This document shows positions 9,543 through 17,287 of a stretch of DNA of 64,000 nucleotides, in pieces. Made by a program: the position numbers and the translations under genes. The notes beneath the pieces are model-generated. The model was not told the DNA's origin. It ran no database searches and worked only from the letters and a program-made list of their open reading frames with translations. This DNA is from Kushneria sinocarnis (GTDB lineage Bacteria > Pseudomonadota > Gammaproteobacteria > Pseudomonadales > Halomonadaceae), in contig NZ_RBIN01000004.1 in the NCBI RefSeq assembly GCF_003633775.1, forward strand, positions 362,636 to 426,635. The letters run 5' to 3'. Positions within the stretch are counted from its first letter, which is position 1. Every line of letters starts with the position of its first letter.

Positions 9543-10313
9543 ATGAGTGACAGTGTCAGGGGAACGGTCGATCAGGGAATCGGCACACAATCGCAACGAC
9601 GCTCCATTGCCAAGGCGGAAATCATTACGCTGCTGCTGGTATCGGCCGCCGTCCACGGGCTGCTCTGGTGGGCACTGAACCGTCAGCCGGATGTACTGGC
9701 CGAAGCCATGCCGACCCAGGCCTCCCGGGCATCGGAGGTGACGGTGTCGCTGACCAGCGCACCTCCGCCTACTCCCGAACCACCTCCTCCTCCACCTCAA
9801 CCACAGGTGGAAGAGGCGCCGGTGGTCGATGAAAACGCGGTCATGCCGGCAGAAGAAGAGGTGGCAGAGCAACCCGAGCCCGAACCCGAGCCCGAACCAC
9901 AGCCGGAACCCGAACCCGAACCCGAACCCGAACCCGAGCCTCGCCCGGCACAGCAGTCGAGTCAGCCGACACGGACCTCGAATCCATCGGCGCAGCGCGC
10001 CTCGAGCAGCAACAGCAGCGCCAACCAGGTGACCCCGGCAGTGTCGGGCATGCAGAGCCTGGGCAATCCGCCGCCCCGTTATCCTTCGCTGGCCCTGCGT
10101 CGCGGTTACGAAGGCAACGTCAGGCTGAAGATCCTGGTGCTGCCCGACGGGACCGCCGGTCAGGTGGAGGTCATCTCCTCCAGCGGTCATCGCGAACTGG
10201 ACGAGGCCGCCGTGGAAACCGTGAAAGGCTGGAAGTTCAAGCCGGCCCGACGAGGCGACACCCCCATCAGGGGCTGGGCGATCCAGACGATTGCCTTCAA
10301 TCTGCCGCGCTGA
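9543..10313 (+). CDS. tonB: TonB energy-transducing protein
   Basis: A 256-residue TonB. One N-terminal membrane anchor lies at about residues 24-42 (EIITLLLVSAAVHGLLWW, including the conserved Ser-His pattern of TonB anchors). A periplasm-spanning Pro/Glu region follows, with a pure Glu-Pro repeat at about residues 113-137. The C-terminal TonB domain has NPPPRYPSLALRRGYEGNV and ends in FNLPR. It transmits proton-motive energy from ExbB-ExbD to outer-membrane receptors. A ribosome site is weak (AAAAGAG). The next genes are exbB, exbD and one receptor, so this is probably a dedicated transducer for that receptor. Confidence 0.93.
   Translation: MSDSVRGTVDQGIGTQSQRRSIAKAEIITLLLVSAAVHGLLWWALNRQPDVLAEAMPTQASRASEVTVSLTSAPPPTPEPPPPPPQPQVEEAPVVDENAVMPAEEEVAEQPEPEPEPEPQPEPEPEPEPEPEPRPAQQSSQPTRTSNPSAQRASSSNSSANQVTPAVSGMQSLGNPPPRYPSLALRRGYEGNVRLKILVLPDGTAGQVEVISSSGHRELDEAAVETVKGWKFKPARRGDTPIRGWAIQTIAFNLPR
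9873..9946 (+). repeat. In-frame hexanucleotide repeat coding for (Glu-Pro)n in tonB
   Basis: Repeated GAACCC/GAGCCC units code for alternating Glu-Pro. The purest run is five consecutive CCCGAA-type units at about 9908-9938. The unit is six bases, so slippage would lengthen or shorten the rigid spacer without shifting the frame. Confidence 0.75.
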
Positions 10314-10360
10314 TGTAAATCACAACCACAAGACAGGACCCTGCAAGGAGCCATGACATC

Positions 10361-11089
10361 ATGATGAACAGCAGTATTACGCCAATGATCGTGCCCGCGG
10401 TGCTCTGGACCCTGATCGCCTTTTCGGTGGTGACCTGGGCGGTGCTGCTGATCAAGGGGCTGCAGTTTGCCCGCAACCGTACCGAGAACAAGCGGTTTCG
10501 CAAGGCCTTCTGGGAAGCCCGCAGCCTGGAGGAAGGCGAGTCCGTGGCCGAGCAGCGCCCCGGCACCATGGCCTCGATTGCACGCGCCGGGTTTGCGGTC
10601 ATTACCGGCAGCGACATCTCGCCCGACAACCGGGAACTGGCTCAGCGAATCAACCGTTCCGACCGTCTGGAACGCAGCCTGCGTCAGCAGATTCAGCGGG
10701 AACGACGTTCGCTGGAAGGCGGCCTGGCCATTCTGGCCAGTATCGGCAGCACCTCGCCCTTCATCGGCCTGTTCGGCACCGTCTGGGGCATCATGGAAGC
10801 ACTGGTCACCATCGGCGAGACCGGTGAAGCCGGGCTGGACACCGTGGCCGGCCCCATCGGCCACGCCCTGATTGCCACCGGCGTCGGTATTGCCGTCGCC
10901 GTGCCCGCCGTGCTGGTTTACAACTACTTCACCCGTCGCCTCAAGCTCAACGTATCGCTGATGGATGATTTTGCGCACGACTTTTACAGCCTGGCGCAAC
11001 AGAACGAGTTTCATGTTCGCTCTTCGGTCGATACCGGCCATGCAGCACATGGCAACCCCGCTCCCCGGCATCAGCCGATGGGTGCCTGA
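10361..11089 (+). CDS. exbB: ExbB proton-channel protein
   Basis: A 242-residue MotA/TolQ/ExbB-family inner-membrane protein that forms the proton channel with ExbD and drives TonB. Three membrane segments are visible: residues 9-30 (VPAVLWTLIAFSVVTWAVLL), about 120-145 (ILASIGSTSPFIGLFGTVWG) and about 165-190 (GHALIATGVGIAVAVPAVLV). The family motif GLFGTVWGIM is intact. AAGGAG lies 10 bases before ATG. The gene is 47 bases downstream of tonB and 41 bases upstream of exbD. Confidence 0.94.
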   Translation: MMNSSITPMIVPAVLWTLIAFSVVTWAVLLIKGLQFARNRTENKRFRKAFWEARSLEEGESVAEQRPGTMASIARAGFAVITGSDISPDNRELAQRINRSDRLERSLRQQIQRERRSLEGGLAILASIGSTSPFIGLFGTVWGIMEALVTIGETGEAGLDTVAGPIGHALIATGVGIAVAVPAVLVYNYFTRRLKLNVSLMDDFAHDFYSLAQQNEFHVRSSVDTGHAAHGNPAPRHQPMGA

Positions 11090-11130
11090 ATCCGCCCCCT
11101 GCCACCCTTCAGATTCCGGGAGACATGACC

Positions 11131-11532
11131 ATGGCCTTTTCCAATCAGGACGATGATGAAGTACTCAGCGAAATGAATGTCACACCGCTGGTGGATGTCA
11201 TGCTGGTGCTGCTGGTGGTCTTCATTGTAACAGCCCCGCTGATGACCAATGCCGTGCACGTCAATCTGCCCAGGACCGGCGCAGTAGCGCCGCCCGAATC
11301 CAGTGAACCGATGGTAGTGAGCGTGGATGCCGAGGGGCACTATTTCATTGGCAAGCAGGAGTACGCGTTCGAACAGCTGGAAACCCGGCTGCAGCAGGCT
11401 CACGAGGAGAATCCGCAGCAGGCGGTCCAGCTTCAGGCCGATGAAGGCGTCAATTACGGCCAGGTCGCCAAGGCCATGGCGGCCCTTGAACGCTCGGGCA
11501 TTCAGAAGGTCGCCGTACTCACCCAGCAGTAG
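11131..11532 (+). CDS. exbD: ExbD biopolymer transport protein
   Basis: A 133-residue ExbD/TolR-family protein, the partner of ExbB. The start MAFSNQDDDEVLSEMNVTPL and the single membrane segment VDVMLVLLVVFIVTAPLM carry the functional aspartate (D25 in PLVDVMLV). The periplasmic domain ends in KVAVLTQQ. ATG 11131 is preferred over the ATG two codons earlier because GGGAG is 8 bases before it and the family starts with MAF. Length is typical. Confidence 0.93.
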   Translation: MAFSNQDDDEVLSEMNVTPLVDVMLVLLVVFIVTAPLMTNAVHVNLPRTGAVAPPESSEPMVVSVDAEGHYFIGKQEYAFEQLETRLQQAHEENPQQAVQLQADEGVNYGQVAKAMAALERSGIQKVAVLTQQ

Positions 11533-11673
11533 CGGCTCAGGACACTCATCGTGGCAACAGGGAGGGAGAGACCACCGTTTCGGGTGGAATCATGACGCGG
11601 GAAGAAACACTTTCGGACACCCCTGACCGTGTTCGGAACAACAACAAAGAATACTGCAAGGAACAACCCAACA

Positions 11674-14505
11674 ATGATAATGCGACCCGAACGGGGGCGT
11701 TGCGCATCCAGTGCGCCCCTGCGTACCACTTCATCTTCTGCTGCAACCACGGCCGACCGTCACGCTGACTGGCGTCGGACGACGCTTGCCTCAGCCTGGA
11801 TACTGCTGATGGCCTGCTCGCCCCTCTCCCTGGCCGAAGGGGATGATTATGTCGCCCCGCCTGCCGAAGAGAGCGATAACGGCCGCGATGCCGTGGCCCC
11901 GGCTGCAGCGGCCCCGAGCGGCGACACCAATGAGGAGATCGCCGCCCCGGCAGCCCCTGCCGCGGTCGCCGCCGATGGCGACACGCCCACCCGGGATCTG
12001 GGGCGCGTGGAAGTGACCGGCTCGGCCATTGCCCGCACCGATGCCGAAACCGCAGTCCCCGTGACCATCATCCAGGCCGATGAAATCAAGCAGCAGGGGA
12101 TCACCTCGACCGAGGAGCTGGTTTCGCAGCTGAGTTCCAATGACACCAGCTTCGGCCCCGGACTGAGCACCGGCACCGCCATTACCGCAGGGGCAAGCTT
12201 TGCCAACCTGCGCGGGATCGGCACCGACAAGACGCTGGTGCTGCTCAACGGCCGCCGGCTGGCCAACAACTCGCTGGATGGCGGCGCGGTCGATCTCAAT
12301 ACCATTCCGTTCGGTGCCATCGAACGGGTCGAGGTGCTGCGCGACGGCGCCTCCGCCATCTATGGCACCGACGCCATCGGGGGTGTGATCAACTTCATCA
12401 CCAAGAAGAATCTCAGCGGCGGCGACATCGAGTTCGGCTATGAAACGCCGACCCAGGGCGGCGGCGGTGACAGCAACGACATCAGTGCCACCTGGGGGAA
12501 CGGCGATCTCGAGGAAGATGGCTTCAACATCATGGGGTCGCTGAGCTACCGCAAGCAGAATCACCTCGACTATACCGACCGCGACAGCATCCGCGAGATC
12601 TATGATCCGGCCAGCGGCATCTACTCGGTGTCGTCCTACGCCTACCCCGCCAACTACTACCAGGGGGATATCTCGGGCAATCCGCTGGCTGCCAGCGGCT
12701 GTAACGGCACGGGGCTGGTTGATACGGGCGGCGGCACCTGCTCCTACGACTATGGCCGCTACGGTCAGGTACAGCAGGACAGCGAAAAGACCTCCCTCTA
12801 CACCCGGGCCAGCGCCCGACTGGCCGAGAACCACAGCGCCTCGCTCTCTTATCTGTGGTCGCGCAGCAAGAACACCTCCCTCAGCGCGCCCTCACCCACC
12901 TCGTCGGCGCCCGAAATCCAGCCCGGCACCCCCTTCTACCCGGATGATCCGGCACTGGACCCGACCCAGCCGGTGTCGGTGCGCTGGCGCGGCATTCCGG
13001 CGGGCGCCCGGGAAACCTACAACACCATCGACGCCAAGCGACTGGTGCTGGATTTCACCGGTGACTTTTCCGGCTTCAACTACGACAGTGCCGTCTCCTG
13101 GAACCGCAGCACAACCGATCTCGACTACCGCGGCGGCTATCTCTCCGATGACGACCTCGAGAATGCCTTCAATGACGGGCTGATCGACCCGTTCTCGACC
13201 GACCCGCTGACCGAAGCCGGGCAGCAGGCGCTGGCCGATGCCGAGGCCAGTGGTCTAGTATGGACGGCACAGACCGACGTCTATGCGTGGGATGGCAAGC
13301 TCAGTCGCGAGATCGGCGACTGGTTCGGTGCCGGCTCATCGGCGATTGCCGTGGGGGGCGACTACCGGCATGAACGGCTCAAGCTGGACACCGATGCGGA
13401 CGTCGCCTCACGGGCCACCAGTGGCGGCCTGTCGCCGGACGCTTCGGTCAACGAGGACCGCGACGTCAAGGGCGTCTACAGCGAACTGAACGTGCCACTG
13501 ATTGACGGCCTCGAGATCACCGCCGCCGTTCGCTACGACGATTACAGCGATGTCGGCGATACCACCAATCCCAAGATCTCGTTTCGTTATCAGCCGGTCC
13601 GCCAGCTGCTGATCCGTGGCGCCTACAGCGAGGGCTTTCGCGCGCCCACGCTGTATGAACTCTACGATCCGCAGGCTCTGACCTTCTCTCCCAGCGGTCT
13701 GAGCGATCCGCAGCTCTGCCCCGGCGGCACGCCCGCCAACGGCGGCGTGGCGACGCGCGACTGCAACACCCAGTTCCAGGAACAGCAGGGCGGCAACGAG
13801 GATCTCGAGCCGGAAGAGGCCAGGAACTGGACGCTCGGTTTCGTCTTCCAGCCCTTTGACAGCTTCTCCGCCGGGCTCGACTTCTGGTGGGTCGAGATCG
13901 AGAACGAGGTGTCCGCGCCGACCTCGGCCTACGTCATCGCCAACGACCCCGGGTCGATTGCCCGCAACGATGACGGCTCGATCGACTACATCCCGGTGCA
14001 GAACCAGAACCTGGGCAAGACCAAGACCAACGGGGTCGACATCTCCGCCAACTATCGCAAACCCACCACCTACGGCCTGTTCACCATCGGCTATTCCGGC
14101 ACCTATGTGGACCGCTATGACTTCCAGGAGTCGCCCGACAGCAGCTATGTCAGCAATGTGGGCCACTACCGCAGCGGCTACGGCACCATCTTCCGCTGGA
14201 AGCACAAGGTGACCTTCAACTGGGCCAGGGGGCAGTGGGCGGCCGGTCTGATCAACCACTACCAGTCCGGTTATGATGACTACGATACCGAGACCCACGA
14301 CGAGGTCGGGTCCTACACCACCTGGGATGCGCTGGCCTCCTACATGTTCATGGCCGGGCCGCGGATCACGCTCGGCGTGAAGAACATGTTCGACCGCGAT
14401 CCGCCCTTCTCCAATCAGCCGGAAGTGGGTCAGAGCGGCTACGACGCGCGTTACGCCGATGCCCTCGGCCGCACCGTCTATGCCCGCCTGAATTATACCT
14501 TCTGA
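11674..14505 (+). CDS. TonB-dependent outer-membrane receptor
   Basis: A 943-residue receptor. The plug domain shows the TonB-box-like LGRVEVTGS, then FANLRGIGTDKTLVLLNGRR and VEVLRDGASAIYGTDAIGGV (about residues 170-245); a barrel follows and ends with the C-terminal aromatic YARLNYTF. It belongs to the 'NLRGIG/LLNGRR' receptor group rather than to classical siderophore receptors. The frame is open up to a GTG at 11629, but ATG 11674 follows AAGGA. The N-terminus is long, with a hydrophobic segment LASAWILLMACSPLSLA about 50 residues in, then an Ala/Pro/Asp-rich linker of about 60 residues. It lies just after tonB-exbBD and before a secreted peptidase, so a peptide substrate is plausible but inferred. 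Confidence 0.9.
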   Translation: MIMRPERGRCASSAPLRTTSSSAATTADRHADWRRTTLASAWILLMACSPLSLAEGDDYVAPPAEESDNGRDAVAPAAAAPSGDTNEEIAAPAAPAAVAADGDTPTRDLGRVEVTGSAIARTDAETAVPVTIIQADEIKQQGITSTEELVSQLSSNDTSFGPGLSTGTAITAGASFANLRGIGTDKTLVLLNGRRLANNSLDGGAVDLNTIPFGAIERVEVLRDGASAIYGTDAIGGVINFITKKNLSGGDIEFGYETPTQGGGGDSNDISATWGNGDLEEDGFNIMGSLSYRKQNHLDYTDRDSIREIYDPASGIYSVSSYAYPANYYQGDISGNPLAASGCNGTGLVDTGGGTCSYDYGRYGQVQQDSEKTSLYTRASARLAENHSASLSYLWSRSKNTSLSAPSPTSSAPEIQPGTPFYPDDPALDPTQPVSVRWRGIPAGARETYNTIDAKRLVLDFTGDFSGFNYDSAVSWNRSTTDLDYRGGYLSDDDLENAFNDGLIDPFSTDPLTEAGQQALADAEASGLVWTAQTDVYAWDGKLSREIGDWFGAGSSAIAVGGDYRHERLKLDTDADVASRATSGGLSPDASVNEDRDVKGVYSELNVPLIDGLEITAAVRYDDYSDVGDTTNPKISFRYQPVRQLLIRGAYSEGFRAPTLYELYDPQALTFSPSGLSDPQLCPGGTPANGGVATRDCNTQFQEQQGGNEDLEPEEARNWTLGFVFQPFDSFSAGLDFWWVEIENEVSAPTSAYVIANDPGSIARNDDGSIDYIPVQNQNLGKTKTNGVDISANYRKPTTYGLFTIGYSGTYVDRYDFQESPDSSYVSNVGHYRSGYGTIFRWKHKVTFNWARGQWAAGLINHYQSGYDDYDTETHDEVGSYTTWDALASYMFMAGPRITLGVKNMFDRDPPFSNQPEVGQSGYDARYADALGRTVYARLNYTF

Positions 14506-14526
14506 ACCCCTGCCCCCCCCTGTACG

Positions 14527-14555
14527 GTCGCTGCCAATCTGGCAGCGACTTTTTT
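14527..14555 (+). terminator. Rho-independent terminator after the receptor gene
   Basis: GTCGCTGCC (14527-14535) pairs with GGCAGCGAC (14541-14549), a 9-bp stem with a 5-base loop followed by six T. It starts 22 bases after the receptor stop and separates it from the M13 peptidase gene, which therefore has its own promoter or depends on read-through. Confidence 0.9.
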
Positions 14556-14598
14556 ATCCTGCATTTCGTACGCTCTCTTTCGACTTCACCGGGACTGG

Positions 14599-16680
14599 AT
14601 GTTGATGATGCGCAAACCGATATCTCCCCCCGCTCCGCTGCGCGCGGCCGGCCTGCTGACGCTGGGACTGCTGCTGTGGCAGCCTCCGGCGCTGGGGGCC
14701 AAGGCTCCCGACGAGGGCCGGGCCGCCATGGGTGACTGGGGAGTACAGCTTGATGCCCTGGATCGCAGCGTCGATCCGGGTGACGACTTCTACCACTACG
14801 TCAACGGCAGCTGGCTCGCCCGCGCCTCGATTCCACCGGATCGCAGCAATTACGGCGCCTTCACCGAGCTTGCCGATACCGCCGAGCAGCAGGTGCATGA
14901 CATCCTCCAGCAGCTGGATGGTGCCGATACACCGCCCAACTCGCCCCAGCAGCGCCTGGGCGATCTCTATCACGCCTGGATGGACCGGAGCGCCATCGAG
15001 CAGCGCGGCCTCTCCCCCATTCGGCCGGATCTCGAGCGCATCCGGCAGGCAGACGACAAGACGGTACTTGCCCGCCTGATGGGCGAGGCCGGAATGGGGC
15101 TGAGCTCGCTGGCCGAGCCCTCGATCGACATCGATGTCCGCGATACCGACCGCTACGTCACCTATCTCTCCCAGATGTCGCTGGGCCTGCCGACCCGGGA
15201 CTACTACCTCGAGCAGCAGCCCCGCTTCAGGGAGATCCGGCACGCCTATGTCGACTATATTGCCCGGCTGCTGCGCCTGGCCGACCAGCCCCATCCCGAA
15301 GGCAGTGCCCGGCGCATCCTCGCGCTGGAAACCGAAATGGCCCGGGCGGAGTGGCCCCCCGCGAAGCAGCGCAATCGTTCACTGACCTACAATCCGATTC
15401 AGCCCGATCAGCTGGCGCTCTATGCCCCGGGCTTCCCGTGGCAGAGCTGGCTCGAGGCCAGCGGTCTGGCGGGACAGGACAAGCTGGTACTGCGGGAAAA
15501 CGACGCCATCCGCGGACTGGCCCGGATCTACGCCACCACTCCGCTCTCGACGCTCAAGGCGTATCTGAGCTTCCGGCTGCTGTCGGCCAACAGCGATTAC
15601 CTGCCCAGCGCGATCGACCAGGCCAGCTTTGACTTCTATGGCAGCACCCTCTCCGGGCAGCCGGAACAGCGCGAGCGCTGGAAGCGCGGGGTCAGCCTGA
15701 TCAACAGCCAGCTGGGCAAGGCCGCCGGCAAGCTCTATGTGATGCTGCATTTCTCTCCCGAGGCCAAGCAGCAGATGCAGCAGCTGGTGGCCAATCTCAA
15801 GGCGGCCTATCGCGATCGACTCACGCACGAGGTGAGCTGGATGACGCCCGAGACCCGTCAGCGGGCGCTGGACAAGCTCGATGCCTTCACCGCCAAAATC
15901 GCCTATCCCGATCACTGGGAAGACTATGAGGGCATGACCATCCGGCCCGATACGCTCTATGCCGATATCCGGGAGGCACGCCGCTGGCACTGGCAGGATG
16001 AACTCGCCAAGCTCGGCGGACCGATCGATCGTGACGAGTGGTTCATGAACCCGCAGACGGTCAATGCCTACTACGCTCCGAACCGCAACGAGATCGTGTT
16101 CCCGGCCGCCATCCTGCAACCGCCCTTCTTCGATCCCAACGCCGATCCGGCCGTCAATTATGGCGGAATCGGTGCCGTCATCGGCCATGAAATGAGTCAC
16201 GGCTTCGACGACCAGGGCCGCAAGTCGGACGGTCAGGGGCGTCTGGTCGACTGGTGGACCAGCGCCGACACCGAGCACTTCGATCGGCTGGCCGACGAGC
16301 TGGGGCAGCAGTATGCCCGATACGAGCCGGTGAAGGGCTATCACCTCGACCCCGAGCTGACCATGGGCGAGAACATCGGCGACCTGGGCGGGCTCAACAT
16401 CGCCCTGAGCGCCTATCACCGCTCGCTGGAGGGTCAACCGGCCCCGATCATTGATGGCTTTACCGGCAACCAGCGCTTCTTCATGGGCTGGGCACAGGTG
16501 TGGCGCCGGCTGTTCCGGGAGCAGGCGCTGATCAATCGCATCAAGAGCGACCCCCACTCGCCCTCGCAATACCGGGCCAATGGCGTGGTACGCAACATGG
16601 ATGCCTGGTACGAGGCCTTTGATGTCACACCGCAGGATCAGCTCTATCTGCCGCCGGATCAGCGAGTCGTGATCTGGTAA
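14599..16680 (+). CDS. pepO: Exported M13-family metallopeptidase (neprilysin/PepO-like)
   Basis: A 693-residue zinc endopeptidase of family M13. The signal peptide is hydrophobic (AAGLLTLGLLLWQPPALGA). The N-terminal domain starts at LDRSVDPGDDFYHYVNGSW, the standard M13 beginning. The catalytic domain has NAYYAPNRNEIVFPAAILQ, VIGHEMSHGFDDQGR (zinc ligands H530, H534) and ENIGDLGGLNIA (third ligand E591). It ends in VVIW, the usual M13 C-terminus. These enzymes cleave peptides up to about 40 residues; here it would act in the periplasm. Several ATGs are clustered at the start (14599, 14605, 14608). It is the last gene of the peptide-acquisition block. Confidence 0.92.
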   Translation: MLMMRKPISPPAPLRAAGLLTLGLLLWQPPALGAKAPDEGRAAMGDWGVQLDALDRSVDPGDDFYHYVNGSWLARASIPPDRSNYGAFTELADTAEQQVHDILQQLDGADTPPNSPQQRLGDLYHAWMDRSAIEQRGLSPIRPDLERIRQADDKTVLARLMGEAGMGLSSLAEPSIDIDVRDTDRYVTYLSQMSLGLPTRDYYLEQQPRFREIRHAYVDYIARLLRLADQPHPEGSARRILALETEMARAEWPPAKQRNRSLTYNPIQPDQLALYAPGFPWQSWLEASGLAGQDKLVLRENDAIRGLARIYATTPLSTLKAYLSFRLLSANSDYLPSAIDQASFDFYGSTLSGQPEQRERWKRGVSLINSQLGKAAGKLYVMLHFSPEAKQQMQQLVANLKAAYRDRLTHEVSWMTPETRQRALDKLDAFTAKIAYPDHWEDYEGMTIRPDTLYADIREARRWHWQDELAKLGGPIDRDEWFMNPQTVNAYYAPNRNEIVFPAAILQPPFFDPNADPAVNYGGIGAVIGHEMSHGFDDQGRKSDGQGRLVDWWTSADTEHFDRLADELGQQYARYEPVKGYHLDPELTMGENIGDLGGLNIALSAYHRSLEGQPAPIIDGFTGNQRFFMGWAQVWRRLFREQALINRIKSDPHSPSQYRANGVVRNMDAWYEAFDVTPQDQLYLPPDQRVVIW

Positions 16681-16762
16681 TGCCCGCGCCGGTCGGTCAA
16701 GGGGCCGACCGGCGCTCACCTCTTCTCGTCATCTCTCGCCGATACGACATCCCTTCGGCAGC

Positions 16763-16794
16763 TTGACCCAGGTCCTACCCCAGGGTTTTAGGCT
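16763..16794 (+). promoter_or_regulatory. MerR-type promoter and operator of the copper operon
   Basis: TTGACC (16763-16768) and TAGGCT (16789-16794) are separated by 20 bases, the long spacer typical of MerR-activated promoters. Inside it an imperfect dyad ACCCAGG (16766-16772) and CCAGGGT (16780-16786) forms a 21-bp operator centred at 16776, resembling CueR sites in layout. It lies 38 bases before the regulator's ATG, so the regulator would control its own operon including copA. Confidence 0.72.
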
Positions 16795-16831
16795 AATGCC
16801 ATCTTCAGTCGAATTCCCGAGAGGTGCGCCC

Positions 16832-17287
16832 ATGAAAGTCAGCCAACTGGCCCATCAGGCCGGTGTCACGGCAGAAACCGTGCGTCACTACACCCGGCTC
16901 GGGCTGCTGACCCCACAGCGCAATCCCAACAACGGCTATCAGCTCTATGACGAGGAGGCCCTGCGCCGGCTGCGCTTCATCCAGCGCGCTCGCACCCTGG
17001 GCTTCAGCCTCGGCGAGATCGGCGAGATCTTCGAACATACCGATCATGGCGACTCGCCCTGCCCGCTGGTGCGCGATCTGCTGGCCGAGCGACTGCCGCA
17101 GGTGCGTCAGCAGATCTCCGAACTGCAGGCACTGGCCAATCGCATGGAGCAGGCACTGGAAACCTGGTCGCACATGCCCGACGGCGCCCCCGACGGCCAC
17201 ACCCTGTGCCGGCTGATCGAACACTGGGAGCAACCTGCTGCAGCAGAGACGACTTCGCCTTCAGACGGAGTCAGGGAGGATGCATGA
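16832..17287 (+). CDS. cueR: MerR-family metal-responsive regulator (CueR-like)
   Basis: A 151-residue regulator. The N-terminal MerR helix-turn-helix reads [20 protein letters not shown] followed by [21 protein letters not shown] dimerisation helix follows (residues 80-115). Cysteines occur in DSPCPLVRD and in [10 protein letters not shown]; the first is at the position where Cu(I) or Zn-type MerR proteins have a ligand, but the exact CueR C-terminal CxGC-type loop is not obvious, so metal identity comes from the neighbouring copA. The start at 16832 is chosen because it gives the standard MKVS beginning. Its last four bases overlap the copA start (ATGA), showing translational coupling. Confidence 0.85.
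   Translation: MKVSQLAHQAGVTAETVRHYTRLGLLTPQRNPNNGYQLYDEEALRRLRFIQRARTLGFSLGEIGEIFEHTDHGDSPCPLVRDLLAERLPQVRQQISELQALANRMEQALETWSHMPDGAPDGHTLCRLIEHWEQPAAAETTSPSDGVREDA

Noticed and set aside
9873..9946. Short direct repeats considered as a CRISPR array
   Set aside because: Units are six bases, without spacers, and encode the Glu-Pro region of TonB.
11629..11673. GTG start 15 codons upstream for the TonB-dependent receptor
   Set aside because: No ribosome site there; AAGGA is placed before ATG 11674 and the added residues only lengthen an already long signal.
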